Assembly (NCBI RefSeq): GCF_027923385.1
Contig: NZ_BSEC01000002.1
Location: 124,001-188,000, forward strand
From: Methylocystis echinoides
Lineage (GTDB): Bacteria; Pseudomonadota; Alphaproteobacteria; Rhizobiales; Beijerinckiaceae
DNA length: 64,000 nt
Reading direction: 5' to 3'
The position numbers and the translations under genes are program-made. Positions 39,666-48,793 of this stretch are shown one piece after another. Each line of letters begins with the position of its first letter. Within the stretch, counting starts at the first letter, position 1. Below the pieces are notes generated by a model that was not told the origin of the DNA, did not search any database, and worked only from the letters and a program-made list of their open reading frames with translations.

Positions 39666-40074
39666 TTAGAACAAGGCCTTTGTCTTCCTGAACTTCTTGG
39701 TCACATCGCCAGAAAGGCCATTGTTGTCGGGGTCCAGCGACATGACTGGCGCGCCGGGCTTCAGGTCAAATTTGGCAAAATCGGTCCAGATGACGTTGGG
39801 GCCGGTCGTCAATTCGAAGAAATAAACCCTATTGCTGAGGTCGCTCACGGTCCGATATTCGGTGTTGTACACGCCAAACTCTCCATATGGCGCCGAAGGG
39901 TACGGAAACGTTACGCACGACGGAGAACATGCCCGCGGCTGCCTCGCGCTGGTTCTTCGACTCGGGGAGCAGGCGCAAGAAATAGGTGGCGCGCACGAAA
40001 CGATCGATCGGATTGACGTTGCCCGGCAAGGGCGTGTCCTTGCTGGGCTTGGAAAGATCGTGAGTTTTCAGCAA
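39666..40074 (-). pseudogene. Linear-amide C-N hydrolase (choloylglycine/penicillin-V-acylase type) remnant
   Basis: Two frames are needed to read the fragment: PGNVNPIDRFVRATYFLRLL, then MYNTEYRTVSDLSNRVYFFE and NVIWTDFAKFDLKPGAPV to the stop. This is the C-terminal half of a Ntn-hydrolase amidase; the N-terminal nucleophile Cys region is lost. Confidence 0.65.
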
Positions 40075-40568
40075 AGCAAGCTGTTGGTCGCGGCTAAAGC
40101 TTCACGGCGCATCAAACGCACTCCGTTGCTGAAAGGCAAAGATTGCGCCGGAGCGATTTGGGGAGTCAACCCTGTGTTGAATCCGAGTAAGGATGCGCCA
40201 GAATGAGACCCCGACCGTCTCGAATTAAAAATCCTCGTGGGCTTCGCGCATGGCGCGAGCGTGGTGAACGCCTCGGGCGCAACGCCGGGCGACGTCAATG
40301 TGCGCGTGCATCTTTCCGTCGTCACCGCGATGATTGAGACGTCTACGGTCCCTTACGTCGTCGAGGAGGGTGATCTGGCGCAACTGCTCGATGTGGATGG
40401 CGTGCCGACGACGGATAACGGTCCGACGGAATTAGAAACAGCTTCGGCAGCCGAACAATATCTTATGTCCTTCCAACAAGACGGGTGAAATTTAGAAGGT
40501 GCGCGGCGTCGTTCCCTCTTGCACGGTGATCACGCTCCAGGTTCGCCCGAACTTGTGTCGAGGTTACG
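40075..40568. other. Decayed or unrecognised sequence
   Basis: A plus-strand frame (about 40240-40488) gives VNASGATPGDVNVRVHLSVV and VVEEGDLAQLLDVDGV, which looks protein-like but cannot be assigned and has no ribosome site. Probably another gene fragment. Confidence 0.3.
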
Positions 40569-41219
40569 TCATGACGGTTGGTTTTGCTCGGACACACCCT
40601 CGACACAGGCCATATTTCCAATCCGGGCGAGTTGCGCCTCTAGTTCGGTGATCCGCGAACGGAGTGGGGCCGTCATCGCGCGCACTTCGTCGAGCGTGTA
40701 ACGTTCTGTGATGTGCTGCGGGCAGTTCCAGTCAAACCCCTCGACCCTGATCAGGACGCCGCGTTCGACGCGGGCGCGATAATCTGCGATTTCGAGCCGG
40801 GACAAGGTCGCTTCGTCGTCGGAGCCGACGATCTTCGCGCGCCCAAAGAGCTTGAGCCGGGTCTTGCTCGGATAGTCCATCAAGAACAACGACACGCGAT
40901 CGTCGGTCATCATGTTCCCGACGCTGATATATTGGCGATTCCCACGAAAATCCGCGAAGCCGATTGTCGCGTCGTCGAGCACGCGCACAAATCCCGCCGG
41001 CCCGCCTCGGTGCTGGATGTAAGGCCAGCCGGTCTCGCTGACCGTCGCGATGTAGAACGAATTGCGGGCCGCAATGAATTGGGCTTCAGCCGCCCAGAGG
41101 CGGTGGTTCCGCGTCTCAGGGGCGCTCTCCATGCGCGCATAGGCGCTGCGGCTGCCCAGCTCTTCCTGCACCTTCTTTACCGTCGGGGTGAAGGCGATCT
41201 CGGCATAACGATGCGGCAT
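40569..41219 (-). CDS. Pyridoxamine-phosphate-oxidase-like (FMN split-barrel) protein
   Basis: Encodes 216 residues. The split-barrel core contains AARNSFYIATVSETGWPYIQHRGG, FVRVLDDATIGFADFRGNRQY and NMMTDDRVSLFLMDY, typical of flavin-binding pyridoxamine oxidase-related proteins; the C-terminus may be a short coiled coil. The likely role is redox chemistry with FMN or F420-like cofactors. Last gene of a three-gene leftward operon with an NTF2-like and an AhpD-like protein, divergent from a LysR regulator. The ATG at 41219 was preferred to a longer start. Confidence 0.82.
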   Translation of the reverse strand: MPHRYAEIAFTPTVKKVQEELGSRSAYARMESAPETRNHRLWAAEAQFIAARNSFYIATVSETGWPYIQHRGGPAGFVRVLDDATIGFADFRGNRQYISVGNMMTDDRVSLFLMDYPSKTRLKLFGRAKIVGSDDEATLSRLEIADYRARVERGVLIRVEGFDWNCPQHITERYTLDEVRAMTAPLRSRITELEAQLARIGNMACVEGVSEQNQPS

Positions 41220-41244
41220 GGCGTCCTCCTGCGGGCCCGCGCCC

Positions 41245-41733
41245 TTAAAGCCCAAGGTCGGTAAGCCCGGGATGATCTGCTGGTCGCGGGCCTTGCGGCC
41301 AGCGAAACTTCCGCTCGCTTTCGTGGATCGGTTGGTCGTTAATGCTCGCGAAGCGCAGGCGCATCAGTCCGCGCTCGTCGAACTCCCAGTTCTCGTTGCC
41401 ATGGCTGCGGAACCAGTTGCCGGCGTCATCTCGCCACTCGTAAGCGAAGCGCACCGCAATACGGTTCTCGGCGAAGGTCCAGAGCTCCTTGATCAGGCGA
41501 TAGTCGAGTTCACGCGCCCATTTCCGAGTCAGGAATGCGACGATCTCGGCGCGGCCGCGCGGGAACTCCGCGCGATTGCGCCAGCGGCTGTCCTCCGTAT
41601 AAGCAAGGGATACACGCTCGGGGTCGCGGGTGTTCCAGGCGTCTTCGGCCATTCGAACTTTCTGTATCGCCGTTTCGCGCGTAAAGGGCGGCAGCGGCGG
41701 GCGGACGCCGGCATGCTGGTTCGTCTCGGTCAT
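41245..41733 (-). CDS. NTF2-like (DUF1348/SnoaL-type) protein
   Basis: Encodes 162 residues. The sequence [36 protein letters not shown] and [12 protein letters not shown] is characteristic of the DUF1348 nuclear-transport-factor-2-like fold, a small alpha-beta cone that binds or converts hydrophobic small molecules. It lies 25 nt before the PNPOx-like gene and 63 nt after the AhpD-like gene, suggesting one operon. Exact substrate unknown. Confidence 0.85.
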   Translation of the reverse strand: MTETNQHAGVRPPLPPFTRETAIQKVRMAEDAWNTRDPERVSLAYTEDSRWRNRAEFPRGRAEIVAFLTRKWARELDYRLIKELWTFAENRIAVRFAYEWRDDAGNWFRSHGNENWEFDERGLMRLRFASINDQPIHESERKFRWPQGPRPADHPGLTDLGL

Positions 41734-41796
41734 TGAAAGCTCCCCTTGAAGTCGGGTGGTCCGGCCCAGCCGCGGCCGCGCCGGACCCCGGGTACG

Positions 41797-42342
41797 TCAG
41801 GCGGCCCTGTTCAACTCGATTTGCGGGAAATCGATCTCAATCTGGGTCGACTTGCCCAGCAGGTTCGTGAAGATATTCATTGCGACATGGGTGATGATCT
41901 CCACAATCTCGCCATCCGAGTGACCGGCGGCGCGAACGGAGTCGAACTCCGCCTTGCTCACCTGTCCGGAATGTTCGACAAGCGCGCGGGCGAAAGCGAG
42001 CGCCGCTTCCGCCTTGGCGTCGGACGAACGGCCCATCCGGTTCGCCAACATTTCCTGGTTGTCGAGGCCGGCCTTGCGGCCAATGGCCGTGTGCGCCGAG
42101 ACGCAATACTGGCAGGCGTTCTGTTCGGCCACCGCCAATGCGATGCGCTCGCGGGTCTTCGGATTCAGTAGCCCAGCGCCAGCGATGTGGTGGATCCCGA
42201 GAAACGCCTTCAGCGCCGCCGGGGAGTTGGCGAGCACGCGAATGAAGTTGGGGACCGCGCCGAGGCTGGCCTGGACGGCGTCCAGCAATGCCTTGGCTTC
42301 GCCGGTGGCGGATTTCGGGTCGATGACGGCAATACGAGCCAT
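41797..42342 (-). CDS. AhpD-like/carboxymuconolactone decarboxylase family protein
   Basis: Encodes 181 residues. The redox motif NACQYCVSAH holds the CxxC and His of AhpD-type peroxidase partners, preceded by RERIALAVAEQ. Such proteins reduce peroxides or act as thiol oxidoreductases. The ATG at 42342 gives MARIAVIDPKSATGEAK, the normal family start. First gene of the leftward operon controlled presumably by the divergent LysR gene. Confidence 0.88.
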   Translation of the reverse strand: MARIAVIDPKSATGEAKALLDAVQASLGAVPNFIRVLANSPAALKAFLGIHHIAGAGLLNPKTRERIALAVAEQNACQYCVSAHTAIGRKAGLDNQEMLANRMGRSSDAKAEAALAFARALVEHSGQVSKAEFDSVRAAGHSDGEIVEIITHVAMNIFTNLLGKSTQIEIDFPQIELNRAA

Positions 42343-42467
42343 GAGATCAGTCCTTGTTTCGTTGACGGCGCGGCGCGCTCGGCGCCGCTCCTCTGAACAA
42401 TGACCCATTATTTTTCTTGCAAGAATACTCGACAGATGAAACTCATTCTTCCGTCAGGAGGAATAAA
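42343..42467. promoter_or_regulatory. Divergent control region, LysR gene versus oxidoreductase operon
   Basis: The 125-nt spacer between the divergent ahpD-like and lysR-type genes is where a LysR regulator normally binds. An AT-rich stretch at 42405-42425 (TTATTTTTCTTGC) may include promoter elements. AGGAGG at 42456-42461 is the ribosome site of the regulator. Confidence 0.45.
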
Positions 42468-43412
42468 ATGGATCGTCTCCACGAGCTCGAGGTGTTTGTC
42501 GCCGTCGCCGACGCAGGCAGCTTTGCCAGGGCGGGAACTCGATTGCGCTTGTCTCCCCCTGCGGTCACCCGAGCGATTTCTGCGCTTGAAGACCGTCTCG
42601 GGGCCCGCGTGTTCAACCGTACGACCCGCAGCCTGACCATCACCGATGTCGGTCAGCGCTTCCTGGAAAGCGCGCGGCGCATCCTGAATGAGCTCGATAC
42701 CGCGGAGAAGGAGGCTGTCGGCGAAACGGCTGTTCCAAATGGCCATCTCACGCTCACCACCTCAGTGACGTTTGGTCGGACAGCGCTCATGCCGGTGGTG
42801 TGTGGGTTTCTTGACGAGCACCCGCGCGTCACCATGTCGGTGCTCCTGCTTGATCGCGTCGCCAATCTCGTGGAAGAGGGGATCGATCTCGCGGTTCGCA
42901 TCGGTCCTCTGCCGGATTCGAATCTGGTTGGGAAAAAGATCGGGACCGTCCGGCGGATTCTGGTCGCGAGCCCCGACTATTTGCGGCAGCGGGGAACTCC
43001 GAAGACGCCAGCCGATCTTCGTCTGCACTCGGTCATCGCTTTCACGGGACTCATGCCGAACCGGGAGTGGCGCTTTCTCGACGGGAAAAAGGGCCACAGC
43101 ATTTCCTTCGCCCCGCGACTCGAAATCAATGACGCGGCTATGTCTCTTGCGGCGGCGGAAATGGGAGAGGGAATCACGGTCGCCCTGACCTACATGGTCG
43201 CCGACAAGATTCGCGACGGCCGGCTAGCGCCGGTTCTGGAGGAGTTCACGCCGTCGCCAGCGCCTGTGCATATTGTTTACCCTCAGAGTCGCCTGGTCTC
43301 CCCCAAGCTGAGAGCATTCATCGACTTCGCCGCCCCGCGCCTGCGGACCACGCTCGACAGCCTCACTCTTCCCGGGGCGAACGCCAAAAGCCACCAGGCT
43401 GATGGGCTGTAG
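42468..43412 (+). CDS. LysR-family transcriptional regulator
   Basis: Encodes 314 residues with a winged helix at the start (LEVFVAVADAGSFARAGTRL, PAVTRAISALEDRLGARVFN, TTRSLTITDVGQRF) and a periplasmic-binding-like effector domain. AGGAGG seven bases before the ATG fixes the start. Divergent placement indicates it controls the leftward AhpD/NTF2/PNPOx operon, probably in response to an oxidised or aromatic compound. No defects seen, in contrast to the decayed genes to its left. Confidence 0.93.
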   Translation: MDRLHELEVFVAVADAGSFARAGTRLRLSPPAVTRAISALEDRLGARVFNRTTRSLTITDVGQRFLESARRILNELDTAEKEAVGETAVPNGHLTLTTSVTFGRTALMPVVCGFLDEHPRVTMSVLLLDRVANLVEEGIDLAVRIGPLPDSNLVGKKIGTVRRILVASPDYLRQRGTPKTPADLRLHSVIAFTGLMPNREWRFLDGKKGHSISFAPRLEINDAAMSLAAAEMGEGITVALTYMVADKIRDGRLAPVLEEFTPSPAPVHIVYPQSRLVSPKLRAFIDFAAPRLRTTLDSLTLPGANAKSHQADGL

Positions 43413-43687
43413 GTGTGGGCTTCAGGCATGAGAACAGAGCGTCATAGATGCTGATGAGATCCGCCCCATCGGATCAACAAGACTTTTCTGTCGGGCTGTC
43501 ACCGACGGTTTCAGCCACCTGGGCGGTGAGAACGAATGCGGCCGATGGGCGCCGTAGGAATAATGGCCAGCGTGCAGGTGGCCGGGAGTACACCCGCCTG
43601 CTTCCGGTCGGGCGTGTGGTTCCTATTCACTCGGTGTCGTCCATAAAAGTGAGAGTGCGGATGGGCTTCGCCGCGACGGGTTGAGGA
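43413..43687. other. Spacer upstream of the DUF932 gene
   Basis: Together with the leader this is a gap of about 315 nt with no convincing gene. Sequence just before the hairpin (GTCGTCC at 43638, TTCGCCGCGACGG) has counterparts at similar distances upstream of the gene at 45093, so promoter and leader may be conserved as a unit. Confidence 0.4.
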
Positions 43688-43706
43688 CCGAGAGAGAGGC
43701 TCTCGG
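43688..43706 (+). promoter_or_regulatory. Conserved leader hairpin upstream of the DUF932 gene
   Basis: Perfect seven-pair stem CCGAGAG / CTCTCGG with loop AGAGG, followed by GTCGCGGAG and then ATG 20 nt after the stem. Same loop and downstream sequence as at 23817 and 45048. Confidence 0.65.
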
Positions 43707-43726
43707 GGCCGTCGCGGAGACGATCA

Positions 43727-44923
43727 ATGACTCAGGTGGAGATTTTAGACGCCGCGCGCGGGCGTGATGTCGGCTACAAGGTGGACACAAGCCGCGGCGA
43801 GCGTATCGCCCGTGTGTCGTCGGAGTGGTTTTCCAGGCCATCGGACGAGCGTTATCTGTCCCTGTCGGATCTGTTCGCCGCTGTGCGTGGCCGGACTGAG
43901 CGCAGCCGGACGAGGACGATCGAGAGCTCCGCAATCCGAGTGGAAGCCAGCCGCGACGACGCCGAACGGCTTTCACTCGACTTGCCCGGTTCCGACAGTC
44001 CGGTCGCCATGACCCATTGGAGTTTTAGCCAGCTCGCAAGCCTCGTCGGCGCTCCGGCGGCTTATCTTCGCCAGCTCCCAGCGCCGCTCGCCGGGATCAA
44101 TCTGCAATATGGCTTAACCTCCCATCGCGCAGAGCAGATCAAGACGCTCGAGGTCGAAAACGACCGGGTCGAATTGCGTGCGGTGACTGGCCCCGACTAT
44201 GGCCGGATCTACGACCATGAGCTCGTCTCCGCCGTCCAGCGCATCGCCGGCGACGGCGTCGGCGACACGCGTTGGAAGGTGCCGGGCGTGCTCGATTGGT
44301 CGACCGGGATCTACAACCCCAATGTCCTCGTCACCGAGGAGACGACCACGCTCTACGCCTCGGACCGGGACGTCTTCCTGTTTCTCGTCGACGATCTCAA
44401 TCCGATCGAAGCCGGCCGTCTTCCCGACGGCTCGCCAGATCTCTTTTTTCGCGGCTTCTACTGCTGGAATTCAGAGGTAGGCGCGAAAACGCTGGGGATT
44501 GCGAGCTTTTACCTGCGCGCCGTGTGCCAAAATCGCAATCTTTGGGGCGTGGAGGATTTCGAAGAAATTACCATCCGCCACTCCAAATACGCCGCTGCGC
44601 GCTTCGCGCATGAGGCGGCGCCGGCGTTGACCCGCTTCGCCAATTCCTCGCCCCTGCCCTTCGTCAACGGGGTCAAGGCCGCGCGGCAGCGGATCGTGGC
44701 CCGTAATGACGACGACCGCAGAGAATTCTTGCGCAAGCGCGGTTTTTCGAAAGCCGAGACAGCGAAGATCATCCAGACGGTCCTGGCCGAGGAGGGCCAT
44801 AAACCGGCGAGCGTCTTCGATTTCGTGCAAGGCATCACGGCTGTCGCGCGCGGGAAGACCCACCAGGATGCGCGGCTGGATTTCGAGGCGCGCGCCAAGA
44901 AACTCTTCGAGCGCGCCTCCTGA
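43727..44923 (+). CDS. DUF932 plasmid/phage protein
   Basis: Encodes 398 residues. DUF932 signatures are clear: MTHWSFSQLASLVGAPAAYL, LRAVTGPDYGRIYDHELV, then GFYCWNSEVGAKTLGI and ICQNRNLWG-like VCQNRNLWGV. These proteins are common on large plasmids and phages; a role in replication or anti-restriction has been suggested but is not proven. It carries the same leader element as the two ParB-like genes and is followed by one of them, implying joint regulation. Confidence 0.9.
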   Translation: MTQVEILDAARGRDVGYKVDTSRGERIARVSSEWFSRPSDERYLSLSDLFAAVRGRTERSRTRTIESSAIRVEASRDDAERLSLDLPGSDSPVAMTHWSFSQLASLVGAPAAYLRQLPAPLAGINLQYGLTSHRAEQIKTLEVENDRVELRAVTGPDYGRIYDHELVSAVQRIAGDGVGDTRWKVPGVLDWSTGIYNPNVLVTEETTTLYASDRDVFLFLVDDLNPIEAGRLPDGSPDLFFRGFYCWNSEVGAKTLGIASFYLRAVCQNRNLWGVEDFEEITIRHSKYAAARFAHEAAPALTRFANSSPLPFVNGVKAARQRIVARNDDDRREFLRKRGFSKAETAKIIQTVLAEEGHKPASVFDFVQGITAVARGKTHQDARLDFEARAKKLFERAS

Positions 44924-45047
44924 CATCCACGTCGTTGCGCAGTTTGCGTGCAGCCTGCAGCTGTCGCGGCGGCTCCCTACCCGACGGAGTTATTGCGGCG
45001 TCGTCCTGAAAGGTAGAGGGCGGCGCTGCGCTTCGTGACGGATTTAA

Positions 45048-45070
45048 GGCCAAGAGAGAGGCTCTTGGTC
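45048..45070 (+). promoter_or_regulatory. Conserved leader hairpin upstream of ParB-like gene 2
   Basis: Perfect seven-pair core CCAAGAG / CTCTTGG with loop AGAGG, extendable by a G-U and a G-C pair to nine pairs, then GTCGCGGAG and the ATG. Relative to the element at 43688, one stem pair has changed on both sides (G-C to A-T), which keeps pairing. Confidence 0.65.
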
Positions 45071-45092
45071 GCCCGTCGCGGAGTTGAAGACC

Positions 45093-47237
45093 ATGACCAA
45101 GTCGGTCCAGAAAATCCAGTTGAGCGCGTCGCGCGATATTCCGTTCAACAAGCTGGTGCTGTCCCAGTCGAATGTGCGGCGGATCAAGGCGGGAGTCTCG
45201 ATCGAGGAACTCGCGGAAGACATCGCCCGTCGCACGCTCTTGCAGAGCATTACCGTGCGGCCGGTGCTCGACGATCAGGGCGCCGAAACCGGCATGTTCG
45301 AAATCCCCGCCGGTGGGCGTCGCTTCCGGGCGCTTGAACTTCTCGTGAAGCAGAAGCGCCTGGCCCGCAACGCCGCCATTCCTTGCGTGGTGCGCACCGA
45401 TGGCATCGCTGAAGAGGACAGCCTTGCCGAAAACGTCCAGCGCGCGCCGCTGCATCCGCTCGATCAGTTCCGCGCGTTCCTGACCTTGCGCGAAAAAGGA
45501 AATAGCGAGGAGGAAATCGCCGCCGTCTTCTTCGTCAGCGTTGCGGTCGTCAAACAGCGCCTGCGGCTAGCCTCGGTGTCACCTGCGCTTCTCGATGTCT
45601 ATGCCGAGGATGGCATGACCCTCGACCAGCTGATGGCCTTCACAGTGAACCCCGACCATGAGCGCCAATTACAAGTCTGGGAGGCGATCCAGCGCTCCTA
45701 CAACAAGGAAGCCTATCAGATCCGCCGGCTTCTCACCGAGGACACGGTGCGGGCCTCCGACAAACGGGCGCTCTACGCGGCGGAGGAATACAAGGCCGCC
45801 GGCGGGCCGATCATGCGCGACCTCTTCCAGAGCGACGACGGCGGCTGGCTCCAGGACGTTCCCCTGCTCGAACGGCTTGTCGCCGAGAAGCTCGCGCGCG
45901 ACGCCGAGCCCATTCGGGGGGAGGGCTGGAAATGGGTCGAGACGGCGATCGACTTCCCTTACGGCCACACTTATGGGCTTCGCCATCTTCAGGGCGAACG
46001 CCAGCCGTTGACGGAAGAGGAAGCCGCTGCCCGCGAGGCGCTTCGCAACGAGGCCGAACAATTGGAGGCGGCCTATTCGGAGGCCGACGAAATTCCGGAG
46101 GACGTCGACGGGCGTCTCGCCGAGATTGAGGCTGCGCTGGAAGCGTTCGAGGATCGCCCGGTCCTCTTTGACGCAGAAGATATCGCCCGCGCCGGCGTCT
46201 TCCTAAGCATCGATGGGAGCGGACGTCTGCGGGTCGAGCGCGGCTATGTGCGGCCAGAGGACGAAGCGCCAATCGAAGAATTCGAGACGCCCGAGGGCGA
46301 GGCGGGGACCACAGCGACCTACGTCGCCCGTGCAGAGACCCCGTTCTCGTCTTCTTGCGAACTCGACGACGGCGAAAGCGCGCGGACCGGCGCCGCTGCG
46401 GACGAGGAGGATGAGGGGATAAGGCCCTTGCCCGACAAATTGCTCACCGAGCTGACCGCTTATCGGACCCTGGCGCTGCGCGAGGCGGTCGGCAAGGATC
46501 CGGCGATCGCACACCTCTCGGCGCTCCACGTCATGTGCCTGCGGCTGTTCTATCGCTATGCCCTGGACACCTGCCTCGAGATTGACGCCAAGAACGTCTC
46601 CTTCGGCGCCCAAGCGCCGGGACTCTCGGACACGCCGCTCGCGGCAAAGGTCGACGCCCGCCATCTCGACTGGTCCCAGCAATTGCCGGCGGAGCCGCAG
46701 GACCTGTGGGACGTGCTGACGACCTTCGACGCCGATACGCGCCAGCGTCTGTTCGCGCATTGCGTCTCGTTGACCCTGAACGCCGCGCACGAGCCCTGGA
46801 GCCGCCGGCCGCGGGCGATCGCCCATGCCGACCGGATCGCCTCGGCGCTCTCCCTCGACGTCGCGGCGACGGGCTGGACGCCGACGGTCGACAATTTCCT
46901 CGGCCGCGTCACCAAGGCGCGCATCGTCCAGGCGGTGCGTGAGGTGAAAGGCCCCGATGTCGCCCGACGGATCGAGACGCTCAAGAAGGGCGACATGGCG
47001 CGGGAGGCGGAAACGCTTCTGAGCGGCGCGGACTGGCTGCCCGAACCGCTGCGCACCCCGGGCCATGGGTCGCAGGCGTCAATTGAAGAGAGATCTCCTT
47101 CAGCGCCGGAGGAACCCGCAGCGGTCGAAGACGGCGCAACAGCAGAAGGCGACCCCGCCTTCGACGAAATTGTCGCGCCTGATGAGGATGCCGAGCCGGC
47201 GCCGGTCGACGGCGCTCAAAGCATCGCCGCCGAGTAA
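45093..47237 (+). CDS. Large ParB/RepB-like protein 2
   Basis: Encodes 714 residues, a paralogue of the protein at 23862 over its whole length. ParB box SLAENVQRAPLHPLDQFRAF (about 108-127), HTH-like segment with IAAVFFVSVAVVKQRLRLA, then the shared EGWKWVETAIDFPYGHTYGLR stretch. The C-terminal 40 residues are acidic. Likely binds plasmid DNA and acts in maintenance. The ATG at 45093 fits the conserved leader; a TTG at 45084 is an alternative. Ends in a strong terminator. Confidence 0.87.
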   Translation: MTKSVQKIQLSASRDIPFNKLVLSQSNVRRIKAGVSIEELAEDIARRTLLQSITVRPVLDDQGAETGMFEIPAGGRRFRALELLVKQKRLARNAAIPCVVRTDGIAEEDSLAENVQRAPLHPLDQFRAFLTLREKGNSEEEIAAVFFVSVAVVKQRLRLASVSPALLDVYAEDGMTLDQLMAFTVNPDHERQLQVWEAIQRSYNKEAYQIRRLLTEDTVRASDKRALYAAEEYKAAGGPIMRDLFQSDDGGWLQDVPLLERLVAEKLARDAEPIRGEGWKWVETAIDFPYGHTYGLRHLQGERQPLTEEEAAAREALRNEAEQLEAAYSEADEIPEDVDGRLAEIEAALEAFEDRPVLFDAEDIARAGVFLSIDGSGRLRVERGYVRPEDEAPIEEFETPEGEAGTTATYVARAETPFSSSCELDDGESARTGAAADEEDEGIRPLPDKLLTELTAYRTLALREAVGKDPAIAHLSALHVMCLRLFYRYALDTCLEIDAKNVSFGAQAPGLSDTPLAAKVDARHLDWSQQLPAEPQDLWDVLTTFDADTRQRLFAHCVSLTLNAAHEPWSRRPRAIAHADRIASALSLDVAATGWTPTVDNFLGRVTKARIVQAVREVKGPDVARRIETLKKGDMAREAETLLSGADWLPEPLRTPGHGSQASIEERSPSAPEEPAAVEDGATAEGDPAFDEIVAPDEDAEPAPVDGAQSIAAE

Positions 47238-47261
47238 GCGTTCACGGGGTCGATGGCGCAT

Positions 47262-47292
47262 GGGCTCGCCAGCAATGGCGGGCCCTTTTTTT
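47262..47292 (+). terminator. Rho-independent terminator after ParB-like gene 2
   Basis: Ten-pair stem GGGCTCGCCA / TGGCGGGCCC with one G-U pair and a GCAA tetraloop, followed by seven T. It resembles the terminator after ParB-like gene 1, showing that the whole unit was duplicated. Confidence 0.9.
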
Positions 47293-47307
47293 GTTGGAGG
47301 CGATTCC

Positions 47308-47616
47308 ATGTCGAGTTCAGTTGCGTCGGAATTATCGCGCCGCCTTGCACAGGACGCCGAGGCGGTCTGCCGATACTATCTGTCGAACGGCCGCCGCCAT
47401 GGCCGTTATTGGATCGTTGGCGACGTCCGCAACACGCCGGGCCGCAGCCTGTTCGTGCGGTTGACGGGTCCAGAGAGCGGCAAGGGCGCCGCGGGGCATT
47501 GGACTGATTATGTTGCGCCGAGAGTTATGTTGCGTATCTGCGATTGGGCGCGGTTTCACCAACGATTGATAGCTCCTACGCAACATAATGTCAGTGCAAT
47601 GCAGGAGGTTGCGTGA
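47308..47616 (+). pseudogene. N-terminal part of Toprim protein, cut by trio-recombinase element
   Basis: The first 67 codons (DAEAVCRYYLSNGRRHGRYW, VGDVRNTPGRSLFVRL, GAAGHWTD) align with the start of the intact Toprim protein at 47616. At codon 68 the frame enters the inserted element and continues for 35 codons to a TGA at 47614-47616 that overlaps the ATG of the internal Toprim gene. The other half of the host gene is at 52145-52993. TTGGAGG precedes the ATG. Confidence 0.8.
47508..47588. repeat. Left end of the trio element with three TTATGTTGCG motifs
   Basis: TTATGTTGCG occurs at 47508-47517 and 47525-47534, and inverted as CGCAACATAA at 47579-47588. The last two form a 10-bp inverted repeat with 44 nt between, probably recombinase binding sites. 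Confidence 0.75.
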
Positions 47617-48785
47617 TGCCCCGTGACGCCTCCGAATTGGCGTGCTGCCTCGCCCGTGACGCCGAGGCCGTTTGCCGCCATTACCTGTCAAATGGGCGGC
47701 GGCAGGGCCGCTACTGGACAGTGGGCGACGTTCGCAATACGCCCGGCCGGTCGATGTTCGTCCGGCTTAGCGGACCGGAATCCGGTCCCGGCGCTGCCGG
47801 GCGTTGGAGCGACCTCGCCTCGGCCGAACATGGCGATCTTCTGGATGTGATCCGCGGGAGCTGCGGATTCATCGACTTTCGCGATGTCGCCGATGAGGCG
47901 CGACGCTTTCTGAATCTGCCGCGCGCTGAACCGCGCCACACCCCAAAGCCCGTTCGCACGTCCATCCCCGCCGGAACGTCGGAAGCCGCGCAGCGGCTGA
48001 TCGCCATGTCGCGGCCGATCCGCCGGACGCTCGTCGAGACCTATCTGTGCAATCGCGGCATCAAGGGCGTCCACGATGCGGGCGCGCTGCGGTTTCATCC
48101 GCGTTGCTACTATCGTCCGAGCGACAGTTCATCGACCGAGACCCGACCGGCGATGATCGCCGTCGTCACCGATCTTTCTGGCGCCATCACCGGCGCGCAT
48201 CGCACCTGGCTTGCGCCAGATGGCTTCGGCAAGGCGCAGGTCGACACGCCGCGACGGGCCATGGGGGGTCTCCTGGGTCATGCCGTCCGCTTCGGCGCGG
48301 CCGACGACGTCCTCGTTGCCGGCGAAGGCATCGAGACGATGCTGTCGCTACGCTGCGCATTGCCTGTCATGCCGATGGCTGCTGCGCTCTCGGCCAACCA
48401 CCTCGCCGCCCTTCTGCTCCCGCCGACGCTGCGTCGGCTCTATATCGCCCGCGACGCCGATGCCGCGGGTGACATGGCGCTCGCGGCATTGACCAAACGC
48501 GCCGAAGCCGCCCGCATTGAGGTGATTGCCCTGTCCCCGCAGAAGGGCGACTTCAACGAGGATTTGCATGCATTCGGCCTCGGCGCGCTTCGGGCGGCCC
48601 TACGCGCCCAACTCGCGCCGCAAGATGTCGTTCGCCTCATTCGTCAGCGAGCGGCCAGGATGGGGTCACAGATGTCGATTCTGAGCCGTCCGGCTAATCC
48701 GGCGAGGCCCATGTCCGACAAAGCTGCGCCGGCCTTCACGAGGGCGATCGCGGCCGAGCCCGGCGCTGAGCACGCCGCAAGATAA
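47616..48785 (+). CDS. Intact Toprim-domain protein carried by the trio element
   Basis: Encodes 389 residues. The N-terminus (CLARDAEAVCRHYLSNGRR, VGDVRNTPGRSMFVRL) is followed by a helical region (FRDVADEARRFLNLPR) and a Toprim domain with VAGEGIETMLSLRC (catalytic Glu) and YIARDADAAGDMA (D-x-D). Such proteins are primase-like plasmid proteins. AGGAGG at 47603-47608 lies seven bases before the ATG, which overlaps the stop of the truncated host gene, so it can be expressed from the host transcript. It is the only complete copy of the three homologous pieces here. Confidence 0.88.
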   Translation: MPRDASELACCLARDAEAVCRHYLSNGRRQGRYWTVGDVRNTPGRSMFVRLSGPESGPGAAGRWSDLASAEHGDLLDVIRGSCGFIDFRDVADEARRFLNLPRAEPRHTPKPVRTSIPAGTSEAAQRLIAMSRPIRRTLVETYLCNRGIKGVHDAGALRFHPRCYYRPSDSSSTETRPAMIAVVTDLSGAITGAHRTWLAPDGFGKAQVDTPRRAMGGLLGHAVRFGAADDVLVAGEGIETMLSLRCALPVMPMAAALSANHLAALLLPPTLRRLYIARDADAAGDMALAALTKRAEAARIEVIALSPQKGDFNEDLHAFGLGALRAALRAQLAPQDVVRLIRQRAARMGSQMSILSRPANPARPMSDKAAPAFTRAIAAEPGAEHAAR

Positions 48786-48793
48786 CCCCTGAC

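Noticed and set aside
43448..43684. Possible 78-residue gene upstream of the DUF932 gene
   Set aside because: It ends within the promoter/leader region shared with the ParB-like gene and has no coding features.
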